Origin: UBA4742 sp963785815
GTDB lineage: Bacteria > Actinomycetota > Acidimicrobiia > Acidimicrobiales > Acidimicrobilacustridaceae
Length of the DNA stretch: 64,000 nt
Reading direction: 5' to 3'
Assembly: GCA_963785815.1 (NCBI GenBank)
Contig: CAWAWN010000001.1
Span: 434,001 to 498,000, forward strand
Program-made: the position numbers and the translations under genes
Notes under the pieces: model-generated
Database searches by the model: none
The model's input: the letters and a program-made list of their open reading frames with translations, nothing else
Told to the model about the DNA's origin: nothing
Shown: positions 50,245-59,025 of the stretch, piece by piece
Layout: each line of letters opens with the position of its first letter
Numbering within the stretch: position 1 is the stretch's first letter

Positions 50245-51348
50245 GTGCCCGCATCTTTGGATCGTCGCCAGTTCTTGAGCCGAGGCTTGATGGCAGGGGC
50301 AGGGATCGTTGCCGTCGGCGGCGCCTCCGGTCTGCTGGACGCGTGCAGCAGCTCGTCGAAGTCGACCACCGCCGGGACCACCGGCGGCACGAGCGGATCG
50401 GCCAGCCTGGGCACGGCCAAGTTCCAGCTGTCCTGGGTGGAGGACGTGGAGTTCGCCGGGGAGTACATCGCCGACACCAAGGGGTACTACACGCAGGCCG
50501 GATTCGAGAAGATGACCCTGCTGGCCGGCGGGCCCTCGGTCAACCAGGACGACGTGGTGGCCTCGGGGCAGGCCCTGGGCTGCATATCGTCGCCCGACAT
50601 CACCGCGGCCAAGATCACCCAGGGCGCCGACCTGATCACGGTGGCGGCCCAGTACCAGAAGAACCCGTTCTGCATCATGTCGCTCGCCTCCAGCCCGTTG
50701 AAGAACCCCCAGGCCATGATCGGCAAGAAGATCGGCGTGCAGTCCACCAACACCTCGGTGTGGAACGCCTTCTTGAAGGCCAACAACATCCAGCAGAGCC
50801 AGCTGACCACCGTGCCGGTCCAGTTCGACCCGTCCGGGCTGGTCACCGGTGAGGTCGACGGCTGGTTCTCGTTCATCACCAACGAGCCCATCGAGCTGCA
50901 CGACGAGGGGCACGAGACCGTGACCTTCCTGCTCAACGACTACAACTACCCGTTGGTGTCCCAGACGATCGTGGTGCAGACCGCGTCGCTCAGCGGCTCC
51001 AAGCGCGACCAGGTCAAGGCCCTGCTCAAGGCCGAGCTCATGGGCTGGCGCGACTCGCTCAAGGACCCGACCGAGGGCGCCACCCTGGCCGTCACCAAGT
51101 ACGGCAAGAGCCAGAACCTCAAGCAGACCACCGAGGTCGAGCAGTCGACGGCCCAGAACAAGCTGGTCCTCGACTCGCGCACCAAGACCGAGGGCATCTT
51201 CACCGTGCCCGACGCGATGATCGCGGCCACCACCAAGACCATCAACGAGAGCGGCACCACCATCACCGCCGACAAGCTGTTCGACATGTCGGTCCTCAGC
51301 GAGGTCTACCAGGAGAACCCCGACCTGAAGACCGACCCCACGGCCTGA
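50245..51348 (+). CDS. ABC transporter substrate-binding lipoprotein (NMT1/THI5 type)
   Basis: 367 aa from GTG 50245, fixed by AGGAGG at 50234-50239; the upstream TTG is not used. The signal has both a twin-arginine motif (DRRQFLSRGL) and a lipobox (GLLDAC, Cys34), so it is probably Tat-exported and lipid-anchored. The mature part matches the NMT1/THI5-like family that binds pyrimidines, sulfonates, riboflavin and related heterocycles (FAGEYIADTKGYYTQAGF, GPSVNQDDVVASGQALGCIS). In this locus a purine, urate or hydantoin ligand is inferred. Followed by its ATPase and two permeases. Confidence 0.88.
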   Translation: MPASLDRRQFLSRGLMAGAGIVAVGGASGLLDACSSSSKSTTAGTTGGTSGSASLGTAKFQLSWVEDVEFAGEYIADTKGYYTQAGFEKMTLLAGGPSVNQDDVVASGQALGCISSPDITAAKITQGADLITVAAQYQKNPFCIMSLASSPLKNPQAMIGKKIGVQSTNTSVWNAFLKANNIQQSQLTTVPVQFDPSGLVTGEVDGWFSFITNEPIELHDEGHETVTFLLNDYNYPLVSQTIVVQTASLSGSKRDQVKALLKAELMGWRDSLKDPTEGATLAVTKYGKSQNLKQTTEVEQSTAQNKLVLDSRTKTEGIFTVPDAMIAATTKTINESGTTITADKLFDMSVLSEVYQENPDLKTDPTA

Positions 51349-51358
51349 CAGGAGCGAT

Positions 51359-52261
51359 TTGACCGACGCATCCGTCCGACACGACGGCGCAGGTCCCGAT
51401 GCGGGGACGGCTTCGGCCGTCCCCGCATCGCGATCGGCCGAGGGGATCACCCTCCGCGATCTGACCAAGCAGTTCCGCATCGGCCGAGAGGTCGTGACCG
51501 CCCTGGACCACGTCGACTTCTCGGCTCCGTCCGGCGCCTTCGTGGCCCTGCTGGGCCCGTCCGGGTGCGGCAAGTCGACCATCCTGCGCATCCTGGCCGA
51601 CCTGGAGACCCCCACCTCGGGCTCGGCCCTGGTCCACGGTGGGCGACCGGAGATGGCCCGTCGCGAGCACAAGCTGGGCATCGCCTTCCAGGACTCGGCC
51701 CTGCTGCCCTGGCGCACCGTGACCAAGAACATCCGACTGCCCCTGGAGGTCAGCGGGCTCCAGAAGAGCGACCGGGAGATCGACGACCTGATCAAGCTGG
51801 TGGGGCTCGAGAGCTTCACCAAGGCCCGGCCCTCCCAGCTGTCCGGGGGCATGCGCCAGCGGGTGGCCATCGCCCGGGCCCTGGCCGTCGACCCCGAGGT
51901 GCTGCTGCTCGACGAGCCCTTCGGGGCCCTCGACGAGATGACCCGACAGCGCCTCAACCTGGAGCTGCAACGCATCTGGACCGAGCGGCAGGCCACCACC
52001 CTGCTGGTCACCCACTCGGTGTCCGAGGCCGTGTTCCTGGCCGACGTGGTGGCGGTGATGAGCCCCCGACCGGGCCGGATCATCGCCGAGGTGCCCATCG
52101 ACCTGCCCCGCCCCCGCACCCCCGAGATGATGCGCAGCCCGGAGTTCCACGCCTACGGCGACCAGCTCAGCGACCTGCTCTTCACCGGCGGCATCCCGGT
52201 GAGCGGCGACGACATCGAACCCGAGCCCGAGCGCGACACCGGCGGAGGCCGCGAGGCGTGA
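51359..52261 (+). CDS. ABC transporter ATP-binding protein (SsuB/TauB-like)
   Basis: 300 aa, TTG start at 51359 with AGGAG four bases upstream. Walker A GPSGCGKST at 66-74, Q-loop in IAFQDSALLPWRTV, signature LSGGMRQRVAIA, Walker B VLLLDEPFGALDE and switch His in LVTHSVSEAVF. It drives import by the permeases at 52258 and 53073. The family is that of nitrate/sulfonate/taurine and hydroxymethylpyrimidine importers. The first 28 residues are an unconserved Ala/Asp-rich lead. Confidence 0.93.
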   Translation: MTDASVRHDGAGPDAGTASAVPASRSAEGITLRDLTKQFRIGREVVTALDHVDFSAPSGAFVALLGPSGCGKSTILRILADLETPTSGSALVHGGRPEMARREHKLGIAFQDSALLPWRTVTKNIRLPLEVSGLQKSDREIDDLIKLVGLESFTKARPSQLSGGMRQRVAIARALAVDPEVLLLDEPFGALDEMTRQRLNLELQRIWTERQATTLLVTHSVSEAVFLADVVAVMSPRPGRIIAEVPIDLPRPRTPEMMRSPEFHAYGDQLSDLLFTGGIPVSGDDIEPEPERDTGGGREA

Positions 52262-53076
52262 CCGCGGTGTCCGCGCCCAGGCCCACCTCGGTCCCGCCGG
52301 CCGCCGAACTCCCCCGCCCCCGGCGCGCGCTGCCCCACTGGGCGATCGGCGCGCTGGGCATCATCACCATGGTGGTGGTGTGGCAGATCCTGGCCGGCAC
52401 CTCGGTGCTGCCCTCCACCGTGCCCACGCCGACCGCCATCCTGTCCACCATGCGTTCGGACGGGTGGAGCGTCTACTGGTTGAACATCAAGACCACGGTG
52501 GACGAGGCCTTCAAGGGCTGGCTGTGGGGCAACGCCATCGCCATCAGCCTGGCCATCATCTTCGTGATGGTGCCGCTGCTGGAGCGGGGGTTCATGAAGT
52601 TCGCGGTGGCCGCCTACTGCATCCCGGTGGTGGCCCTGGGTCCGCTGCTGGCCATCCTCTACGGGGGCGACACGCCCAAGGTGGTGCTCGCCGCATTCTC
52701 CGTCTTCTTCGCCACCCTCATCTCCATGCTCGTGGGGCTGAAGTCCGCCGACGCCACCTCACTCGAGCTCATCCGCGCCTACGGCGGGGGCAAGGTCACC
52801 ACCCTGCGCAAGGTCCAGCTGCACGCCTGCCTGCCCATGCTCTTCGCCGGGTTGCGCATCGCCTGGCCGGCCGCCGTGCTGGGCGCCGTCATCGGCGAGT
52901 ACATCGGCGGCACCTCCGGGCTGGGCGTGTTCATGATCGCGGCCGAGACGGGCTTCAAGCCCGCTGAGACCTGGGGCATCGCCCTGGTCATCGCCGCCAT
53001 CGCCGGCATCGGCTACGGCCTGACCGCGCTGGCCGAGCGGATCCTGGTGCCATGGGCGCCCCGGAAGATCCGATGA
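52258..53076 (+). CDS. ABC transporter permease 1
   Basis: 272 aa from GTG 52258 (GTGA overlap). About six transmembrane segments and the BPD_transp_1 coupling motif around SLELIRAYGGGKVTTLRKVQLHACLPMLFAGLRIAW (EAA-type loop). It pairs with the permease at 53073 as a heterodimer, as the two share this loop but are clearly different in sequence. A Pro-rich 25-residue cytoplasmic lead precedes TM1. Confidence 0.9.
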   Translation: MTAVSAPRPTSVPPAAELPRPRRALPHWAIGALGIITMVVVWQILAGTSVLPSTVPTPTAILSTMRSDGWSVYWLNIKTTVDEAFKGWLWGNAIAISLAIIFVMVPLLERGFMKFAVAAYCIPVVALGPLLAILYGGDTPKVVLAAFSVFFATLISMLVGLKSADATSLELIRAYGGGKVTTLRKVQLHACLPMLFAGLRIAWPAAVLGAVIGEYIGGTSGLGVFMIAAETGFKPAETWGIALVIAAIAGIGYGLTALAERILVPWAPRKIR

Positions 53077-54008
53077 CCGCACCCACCGACGCCGGCTCGG
53101 CGGTCTCGCCTGGAGCAGACGTGGTGACTTCGGCGCCGAGACCGGATCCCGGCAGCCGGACCGTCCTGGGCCAGGCCATCTCCCCCGGCCCGAGCGCATC
53201 GCTCCTCGGGCGGGCCTGGGGTCGGACCTGGCGCACGCTCCTGAGCGGGATCGTGTTCGCCATCATCGGCCTGGTCCTGTGGGAGCTCCTCCTGAAGATC
53301 TCCGGGGTCACCCCCTACATCGCCAAGAGCCCCGGCGACGTCTACCACTTCCTGTTCACCGACCCCGGCGCCGCCGCCAACCGGGCGATCCTCAACCACG
53401 CCTTCTGGACCACGGCGCGCGACATGGCCATCGGCTTCGTGACCGGCACGCTGGCCGCCCTGATCTTCGCCAACCTCTTCGCCCTGCGCCGCGAGGTCGA
53501 GCAGGCCGTCATGCCGGTGGCCATGATCCTGCGCACCGTGCCGCTGGTCGCAATGGTGCCCCTCATCGCCCTCATCTTCGGACGGGGGTTCTGGGGCGTG
53601 GCCGTGATCGCCGGGATCGTCACCTTCTTCCCCACCCTGGTCAACGTGACCCTGGCCCTGCGCGCCATCCCCCAGGAGTCGTTCGACCTGATGCACGGCT
53701 ACGGGGCCACCCGGTTCGTCACCCTGCGCAAGGTGCAGTTCCCCGGGGCCATGCCCGCCTTGTTCGCCTCGGCCCGCATCGCCGCGCCGCTGGCCCTCAC
53801 CGGTGCCCTGCTGGCCGAGTGGCTGGCCACCGGCCAGGGGGCGGGCTACCTGATGCTGACCAGCTCCAACCAGGGCAACTACAACATGATGTGGGCCTCG
53901 GTGGTGCTGGTGGTGGTGGCCGCCGTGCTGCTCTACAGCCTGCTGAGCGGCATCGAGACCCTGGTGCTCGACCGCTACGCCCCGGGCCAGAACCGCCGGG
54001 TCATCTGA
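53073..54008 (+). CDS. ABC transporter permease 2
   Basis: 311 aa from ATG 53073, overlapping permease 1 (ATGA). It has an unusually long N-terminal hydrophilic stretch (about 55 residues) before TM1, then six transmembrane segments and the coupling loop ESFDLMHGYGATRFVTLRKVQFPGAMPALFASARIA. Together with the ATPase and lipoprotein it completes a four-gene importer. Confidence 0.9.
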   Translation: MTAPTDAGSAVSPGADVVTSAPRPDPGSRTVLGQAISPGPSASLLGRAWGRTWRTLLSGIVFAIIGLVLWELLLKISGVTPYIAKSPGDVYHFLFTDPGAAANRAILNHAFWTTARDMAIGFVTGTLAALIFANLFALRREVEQAVMPVAMILRTVPLVAMVPLIALIFGRGFWGVAVIAGIVTFFPTLVNVTLALRAIPQESFDLMHGYGATRFVTLRKVQFPGAMPALFASARIAAPLALTGALLAEWLATGQGAGYLMLTSSNQGNYNMMWASVVLVVVAAVLLYSLLSGIETLVLDRYAPGQNRRVI

Positions 54009-54025
54009 AGCGACAGGCTGATCCG

Positions 54026-55003
54026 ATGCGCGACCTGCTGAACCTGCCCAAGGCCCACCTGCACCTGCACCTCGAGGGCGGGATGCGCCCGTCGACCCTG
54101 CAGGAGCGCTGCGACCACTACGGCATCGAGGTCCCCCAGATCCGCGGGTTCGGCAGCTTCAGCGCCTTCGCCGACACCTACCTGGCCGCCTGCGACGTGC
54201 TGCGGACCCCCGAGGACATGGCCCGGCTGGTGCGCGAGTGCATCGAGGACGCGGCCGCCTCCGGCGCGGTGTGGATCGAGCTGGCCTTCCACCCCGCCCA
54301 CCACCGCGAGCGCCTCGGGACCGACGCCGAGATCGTCGACCTGGTCCTGGCCGCCGCGGCCCAGGCCTCGGTCGACACCGGGGTGGGCGCCGGGCTCATG
54401 CTGTCGGCCGATCGCACCAAGGTCCCGGCCGATGCGGTGGAGCTGGCCGAGCTGGCCGCCGAGCTGGCCGGGCAGGGCGTGGTGGCGTTCGGCCTGGCCA
54501 ACGACGAGGTGGTGGGACCGCCCGAGCCCTACGCCCGGGCCTTCGCCGTGGCCCGGGAGGCCGGCCTGCTGAGCACGCCCCACGCCGGGGAGCTGTGCGG
54601 ACCCGAGAGCGTGCTGGGCGCCCTCGACGCCCTCGGCGCGGACCGGATCCAGCACGGCGTGCGGGCGATGGAGGACCCGGCGCTGGTGTCGCGGCTGGTC
54701 GACGAGGGCATCTGCCTGGACGTGTGCCCAACCTCGAACCTGTCGCTGGGCGTGGTCGACCGCCTCGAGGACCACCCCCTCCCGGCGCTGGTGGCTGCCG
54801 GCGTGCGCTGCTCGATCAACGCCGATGATCCCCTGTTGTTCGGCCCCGGCCTGCTGGAGGAGTACGAGGTGTGTCGAACCGCCCTGGGCCTGGACGACGG
54901 GGCCCTGGCCGGCGTGGCCACGGCCAGCATCGCGGCCAGCGGCGCCCCGGACGCGGTGAAGGCCGCCGCCCTGGCCGGCGTGGCCGACTGGCTGGCCAGC
55001 TGA
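54026..55003 (+). CDS. Adenosine deaminase family protein
   Basis: 325 aa from ATG 54026. Zinc-dependent purine deaminase with KAHLHLHLEGGMRPSTL (metal His13/His15), STPHAGELCGPESV (His and catalytic Glu region), IQHGVRA and the C-terminal CSINADDPLLFG (metal Asp pair). It deaminates adenosine to inosine, or adenine to hypoxanthine in related branches. It lies 18 bp after the permease gene, so intake and first deamination are linked. It supplies hypoxanthine to the xanthine dehydrogenases encoded upstream. Confidence 0.9.
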   Translation: MRDLLNLPKAHLHLHLEGGMRPSTLQERCDHYGIEVPQIRGFGSFSAFADTYLAACDVLRTPEDMARLVRECIEDAAASGAVWIELAFHPAHHRERLGTDAEIVDLVLAAAAQASVDTGVGAGLMLSADRTKVPADAVELAELAAELAGQGVVAFGLANDEVVGPPEPYARAFAVAREAGLLSTPHAGELCGPESVLGALDALGADRIQHGVRAMEDPALVSRLVDEGICLDVCPTSNLSLGVVDRLEDHPLPALVAAGVRCSINADDPLLFGPGLLEEYEVCRTALGLDDGALAGVATASIAASGAPDAVKAAALAGVADWLAS

Positions 55004-55033
55004 CAGGCGGTGCCTGCCGGTACCGTGCTGGCG

Positions 55034-55909
55034 ATGGCCCGGCTCGACCTGCGGCACCCCGACAACGTGGACGGGGACTGGTACGTCGACCAGCGCTGCA
55101 TCGACTGCGGCAGCTGTCGTGAGCTGGCCCCCGAGCTGTTCGGGGTGACCCGCGACCAGTCCATCGTGGCCCGCCAGCCCTCGACCGCGCCGGCCGACCT
55201 GCTCGACGTCTGGCTGGCGGCCCAGGCCTGTCCCACCCAGTCGATCGGCACGGCCAGCCACCAGGACCGACCCGGTCGCCTCTACCCGCACGAGATCGCG
55301 CCGGACACCGGAGTCCACGACTGCGGCTACAACAGCGAGCACTCCTTCGGGGCCACCTCGTGGTTCGTGCGCCGAGCGACCGGCAACCTGCTGGTCGACT
55401 CGCCCCGGTACACGGCCGCGCTGGCCCGGCCCTTCCACGACGCCGGCGGGATCGACCACATCCTGCTCACCCATCGTGACGACGTGGCCGACGCCGACCG
55501 GTGGGCCGACGAGTTCGGGGCCCGGGTGTGGATCCACGCCGACGACGCCGACCGGGCCCCGTTCGCCACCGACGTGGTCGCGGGCACCGACGAGGTGCCG
55601 GTGGCGCCCGGCCTGGTGTGCGTTCCCACGCCGGGCCACACCCGGGGCAGCGTCGTGTTCCTGCTGGAAGATCGGTACCTGTTCACCGGCGACTCCCTGT
55701 CCTGGAGCCACGAGCGGCGCGATCTGACCGCCTTCCGCGGGGCGTGCTGGTACTCGTGGACGGTCCAGATCCGGTCGCTGGACCGCCTGGCCGCCGAGCA
55801 CCGCTTCGCCTGGGTGCTGCCCGGCCACGGTGCCCGGGTCCACGCCGACGCCGAGGACCTGCACGCCCGCCTGGTCGCCCTGGTCGCACGCATGGCCGCC
55901 ACCCGCTGA
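55034..55909 (+). CDS. Ferredoxin-metallo-beta-lactamase fusion protein
   Basis: 291 aa from ATG 55034; GTG 55010 is possible. An N-terminal single-cluster ferredoxin domain has Cys22, Cys25, Cys28 (RCIDCGSCRE) and a distal Cys in AQACPTQSIG. A metallo-beta-lactamase fold follows (HRDDVADADRW, PTPGHTRGSVVFLLEDRYLFTGDSL, LPGHGARVH), with the canonical HxHxDH replaced by HRDDVAD, so one metal site may be altered. The fusion is known in plant and bacterial uncharacterised proteins. Function here unknown; a redox-linked hydrolase in the purine locus is a guess. Confidence 0.82.
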   Translation: MARLDLRHPDNVDGDWYVDQRCIDCGSCRELAPELFGVTRDQSIVARQPSTAPADLLDVWLAAQACPTQSIGTASHQDRPGRLYPHEIAPDTGVHDCGYNSEHSFGATSWFVRRATGNLLVDSPRYTAALARPFHDAGGIDHILLTHRDDVADADRWADEFGARVWIHADDADRAPFATDVVAGTDEVPVAPGLVCVPTPGHTRGSVVFLLEDRYLFTGDSLSWSHERRDLTAFRGACWYSWTVQIRSLDRLAAEHRFAWVLPGHGARVHADAEDLHARLVALVARMAATR

Positions 55910-55927
55910 CCGTCGACCCGCCGTGGG

Positions 55928-57337
55928 ATGCTGAGCGCCGTGCCTGCTGACGATGCCCCTGCACCGGTCGACCTGCTGGTGGCGGGCGCCGACCTGGTGG
56001 CCACCTGCGACGACACCCGGCGCGAGCTGGCCGGCGGGTGGGTGGCGGTCACCGACGGCGTGATCCGCGGCGTGGGCGCGGCCGGCGCCGAGCCCCCGCC
56101 GGCCCGCCGCACCATCCGGGCCGAGGGGTGCCTGGTCACCCCGGGGTTGGTCAACACCCACCACCACATCTACCAGAACCTCACCCGGGCGTTCCGCCCG
56201 GCCACGGGCGCCAACCTGTTCGGCTGGCTGACCACGCTGTACCCCGTGTGGGCCGGCCTGGACGAGGAGGCGGCCTACCTGTCGGCCTGGGTGGGACTGG
56301 CCGAGCTGGCCCTGGGCGGGTGCACCACCACCATGGACCACCTCTACGTCCACCCGGCGGGCGGGGGCGACCTCATCAGCGCCGAGATCACCGCCGCCCG
56401 GGAGCTGGGCCTGCGCTTCCACGCCACCCGGGGCTCGATGAGCCGATCGGTGAAGGACGGTGGCCTGCCGCCCGACTCCGTGGTCCAGGACGACGACACG
56501 ATCCTGGCCGAGTCCGAGCGCCTGGTCGGCCAGCACCACGACCCCGGCCCCCAGGCCATGGTGCAGGTGGCGCTGGCGCCCTGCTCCCCCTTCTCGGTCA
56601 CCCCGGGGCTCATGCGGGCCACCGCCGAGCTGGCCGAGCGCCTGGACGTGCGCCTCCACACCCACCTGGCCGAGGACGTGGACGAGGACGCCTACTGCCT
56701 CGAGGTGCACGGCTGTCGACCGGTGGAGCTGTTCGAGGACGTGGGGTGGGGCACCGACCGCTCGTGGGTGGCGCACTGCGTGTACCCCGACGAGGCCGAG
56801 ATCGCACGGCTGGCCAGTTGGGGCACCGGCGTGGCCCACTGCCCCAGCTCCAACCAGATGATCGGGGCGGGCCTGGCGCCCATCCGCGAGCTGCGGGCCG
56901 CCGGGGTGCCGGTGGGCATCGGGTGCGACGGCTCGGCCTCCACCGACTCGGCCTCGCTCTGGATGGAGAGCCGCAACGCCCTGCTCCTGGCCCGGCTGCG
57001 CCACGGCCCCGAGGCCATGCAGGCTCGTGACGCGCTGGACATGGCCACCCGGGGCGGTGCCCGCTGCCTGGGCCGCGAGGGCGAGATCGGCACCTTGTCG
57101 GTGGGCGCGGCCGGCGACCTGGTGGTGTGGGCCCTCGAGGGCATCCCCTTCGCCGGGGCGCTGTCCGACCCGATCGAGGCCTGGCTGCGCTGCGGTCCCA
57201 CCGCGGCGCGCCACACCGTGGTGGCCGGGCGGGTGGTGGTGGCGGACGGCCAGCTGGTGGACCCGGGCGTCGACGACATCCTCGACCGCCACCGCCAGGC
57301 GGCCCGGCGCCTGCAGGACCGCGCCGGCGCCTCCTAG
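55928..57337 (+). CDS. 8-Oxoguanine deaminase
   Basis: 469 aa amidohydrolase. Metal His78/His80 in NTHHHIYQNLTRAF, then HTHLAEDVDED, HCPSSNQMIGAG and the late Asp in GCDGSASTDSASLW. The loop RGSMSRSVKDGGLPPDSVVQ is the hallmark of the characterised 8-oxoguanine deaminases, separating them from triazine hydrolases and guanine deaminase. The reaction gives uric acid and ammonia. It is the last gene of the purine locus, and its product is the same compound the xanthine dehydrogenases would make. This convergence supports urate as the central intermediate. Confidence 0.9.
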   Translation: MLSAVPADDAPAPVDLLVAGADLVATCDDTRRELAGGWVAVTDGVIRGVGAAGAEPPPARRTIRAEGCLVTPGLVNTHHHIYQNLTRAFRPATGANLFGWLTTLYPVWAGLDEEAAYLSAWVGLAELALGGCTTTMDHLYVHPAGGGDLISAEITAARELGLRFHATRGSMSRSVKDGGLPPDSVVQDDDTILAESERLVGQHHDPGPQAMVQVALAPCSPFSVTPGLMRATAELAERLDVRLHTHLAEDVDEDAYCLEVHGCRPVELFEDVGWGTDRSWVAHCVYPDEAEIARLASWGTGVAHCPSSNQMIGAGLAPIRELRAAGVPVGIGCDGSASTDSASLWMESRNALLLARLRHGPEAMQARDALDMATRGGARCLGREGEIGTLSVGAAGDLVVWALEGIPFAGALSDPIEAWLRCGPTAARHTVVAGRVVVADGQLVDPGVDDILDRHRQAARRLQDRAGAS

Positions 57338-57398
57338 ACTTGCTGACCGGCGCGTCGCGGACGACCGTCGCAACCGACCAGAACTCTCCGGAGGACGT

Positions 57399-58997
57399 GT
57401 GCGTTCAGCCTGGGACGGCCTGGCCCAGTCGAGACGTTGGGGAGCGACCCGCCTGCACCGAGTCCTGACCACCGTGGGCCACCATGTCGGCGCACTGGTG
57501 GTCTCCGGCCTGATCCTGGTGCTGGTGGTCATGGTCGGGATCGGCACCGGCTTCCACCCCCGCACCGCCCAGGCCCTCGACGGGGGCGCCTGGCTCGGGT
57601 CGTCCACCGGCATCCTGGTGCACGCCAACGGCACGTCGGCCCGGGTCGACTGGGTGCTCGACGCCGCCGCCGGCAACTACCAGGTCATCCAACAGGGGCC
57701 CGGTGGGTTGGTGGACCACACCGCCGGTCAGGCCCAGAGCATCGACGCCTCGTCCATGTCGCTGTCCAAGCCAACCGCCCTGGGCTCCGACCACCCCGAG
57801 CTGGCGGCCGGCGCCGGTCACGCCTACGTCGTGCACCGCGACACCGGCGTGGTCACCCCGGTCGACCCGGCCACGTTGGCCCCCACCGGGCCCGACCTGC
57901 ACCTGGGCGGCGGGGTCGGCTCCACCGCGGTGGACGGCCAGGGCGTGCTGTACGCCGTGGTCACGCCGTCGGGCACGGTCGACACCATCGACGACGGCGC
58001 GCTGGACGCGCAGGTGATCGGCGGATCCAGCTCGGGCCAGCTGGTGTCGGTGGGTGGGTCCGTGGTGGAGGTCGACCACCGAGACGACGCTCTGACCAGC
58101 CTGGCCGCGGACGGAACCGCCACGTCGGTGGCCCTGGGCCTGCCGGCCGATGCCGACCTGGCCATCCCGGCGGCCGCGGCCAGCTCCCCGTTCTGGATCA
58201 CCGACACCAGCACGGGCACCATCGTGGGCCTCCAGCCCGGCCACGGGATCACCGACCGGGTGCCGGTCGGGTCCGACGGACGCTCCCTGGGTGCCCCCCA
58301 GGGCGACGGCGGCGTCGTCTACCTGGAGGACTCGGCCTCGGGATCGATGCTCACCGTCGACCTGCGCACCCGGGCCACCGCCCACCAGGCCATCTTCCCG
58401 CCCGGCGCCGACGTGTCGTTGTTCCCCAAGGACGGCCTGGTCTGGGGCAACGACTTCGACGGACCCCAGGCCACGGTGGCCGACGGCCACGGCGCCGTCC
58501 ACGTCATCCAGAAGTACATCCCGGCGGCCCAACGGGCCCCTCGTTCGTCCCACAAGCCGGTCCGGCGCACGACCAGGCCGAGCCACAGGACCCCCAAGGC
58601 CAGGGCGACGGCCCGGAAGGCCAAGCGGCGCAAGACCAAGAAGGTGAAGGTCCACCGGGTGGCTCCCACCCCGACCACGGTGCCGGCCACCACCTCCACC
58701 ACGTTGCCCACCTGCCCCACCACCACGACGACCACCACGACGGCGTCGTCCACGTCGTCGACCAGCTCGTCCACCACGACCACCCTCCCGTGTCGCCCCG
58801 GCACGACCACGACCACGACCTGCCCACCCCCGACCAGCAGCACCACGTCCACGACCGAGCCCGACACCTCGTCCACCAGCTCGTCCACGACCACCACCGA
58901 GGCCGACACCACCACGACCACGAACCCGTGCCAGCCCACGACGACGACCTCGACCACCTCGACGACCACCACCACAACCAGCACCACCACGCCGTGA
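57399..58997 (+). CDS. Membrane-anchored secreted protein with Thr-rich C-terminus
   Basis: 532 aa from GTG 57399, with GGAGG four bases upstream. One transmembrane helix at about 30-48 (ALVVSGLILVLVVMVGIG) anchors an outer domain of about 330 residues. It has repeated short beta-type units (VYAVVTPSGTVDTIDDG...) resembling a propeller. A Lys/Arg-rich segment (about 380-420) and a Thr/Ser/Pro low-complexity tail follow. Similar proteins start MoxR-DUF58-transglutaminase clusters in actinobacteria. The Thr-rich tail may be glycosylated or span the cell wall. Function unknown. It begins a new unit, 61 bp after the purine locus. Confidence 0.75.
   Translation: MRSAWDGLAQSRRWGATRLHRVLTTVGHHVGALVVSGLILVLVVMVGIGTGFHPRTAQALDGGAWLGSSTGILVHANGTSARVDWVLDAAAGNYQVIQQGPGGLVDHTAGQAQSIDASSMSLSKPTALGSDHPELAAGAGHAYVVHRDTGVVTPVDPATLAPTGPDLHLGGGVGSTAVDGQGVLYAVVTPSGTVDTIDDGALDAQVIGGSSSGQLVSVGGSVVEVDHRDDALTSLAADGTATSVALGLPADADLAIPAAAASSPFWITDTSTGTIVGLQPGHGITDRVPVGSDGRSLGAPQGDGGVVYLEDSASGSMLTVDLRTRATAHQAIFPPGADVSLFPKDGLVWGNDFDGPQATVADGHGAVHVIQKYIPAAQRAPRSSHKPVRRTTRPSHRTPKARATARKAKRRKTKKVKVHRVAPTPTTVPATTSTTLPTCPTTTTTTTTASSTSSTSSSTTTTLPCRPGTTTTTTCPPPTSSTTSTTEPDTSSTSSSTTTTEADTTTTTNPCQPTTTTSTTSTTTTTTSTTTP
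58680..58994 (+). repeat. Thr/Ser low-complexity coding region
   Basis: Irregular short repeats of ACC/ACG codons (for example TTTTTTTTASSTSSTSSS) encode the tail of the protein at 57399-58997. Two SSTTTT blocks flank Cys-Pro motifs (LPCRPG, TCPPP, NPCQP). No strict unit length is kept, so this is codon-biased low complexity rather than a clean tandem array. Confidence 0.85.
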
Positions 58998-59025
58998 CCG
59001 CGGAGCCGACCCCGACCGGAGCCCC

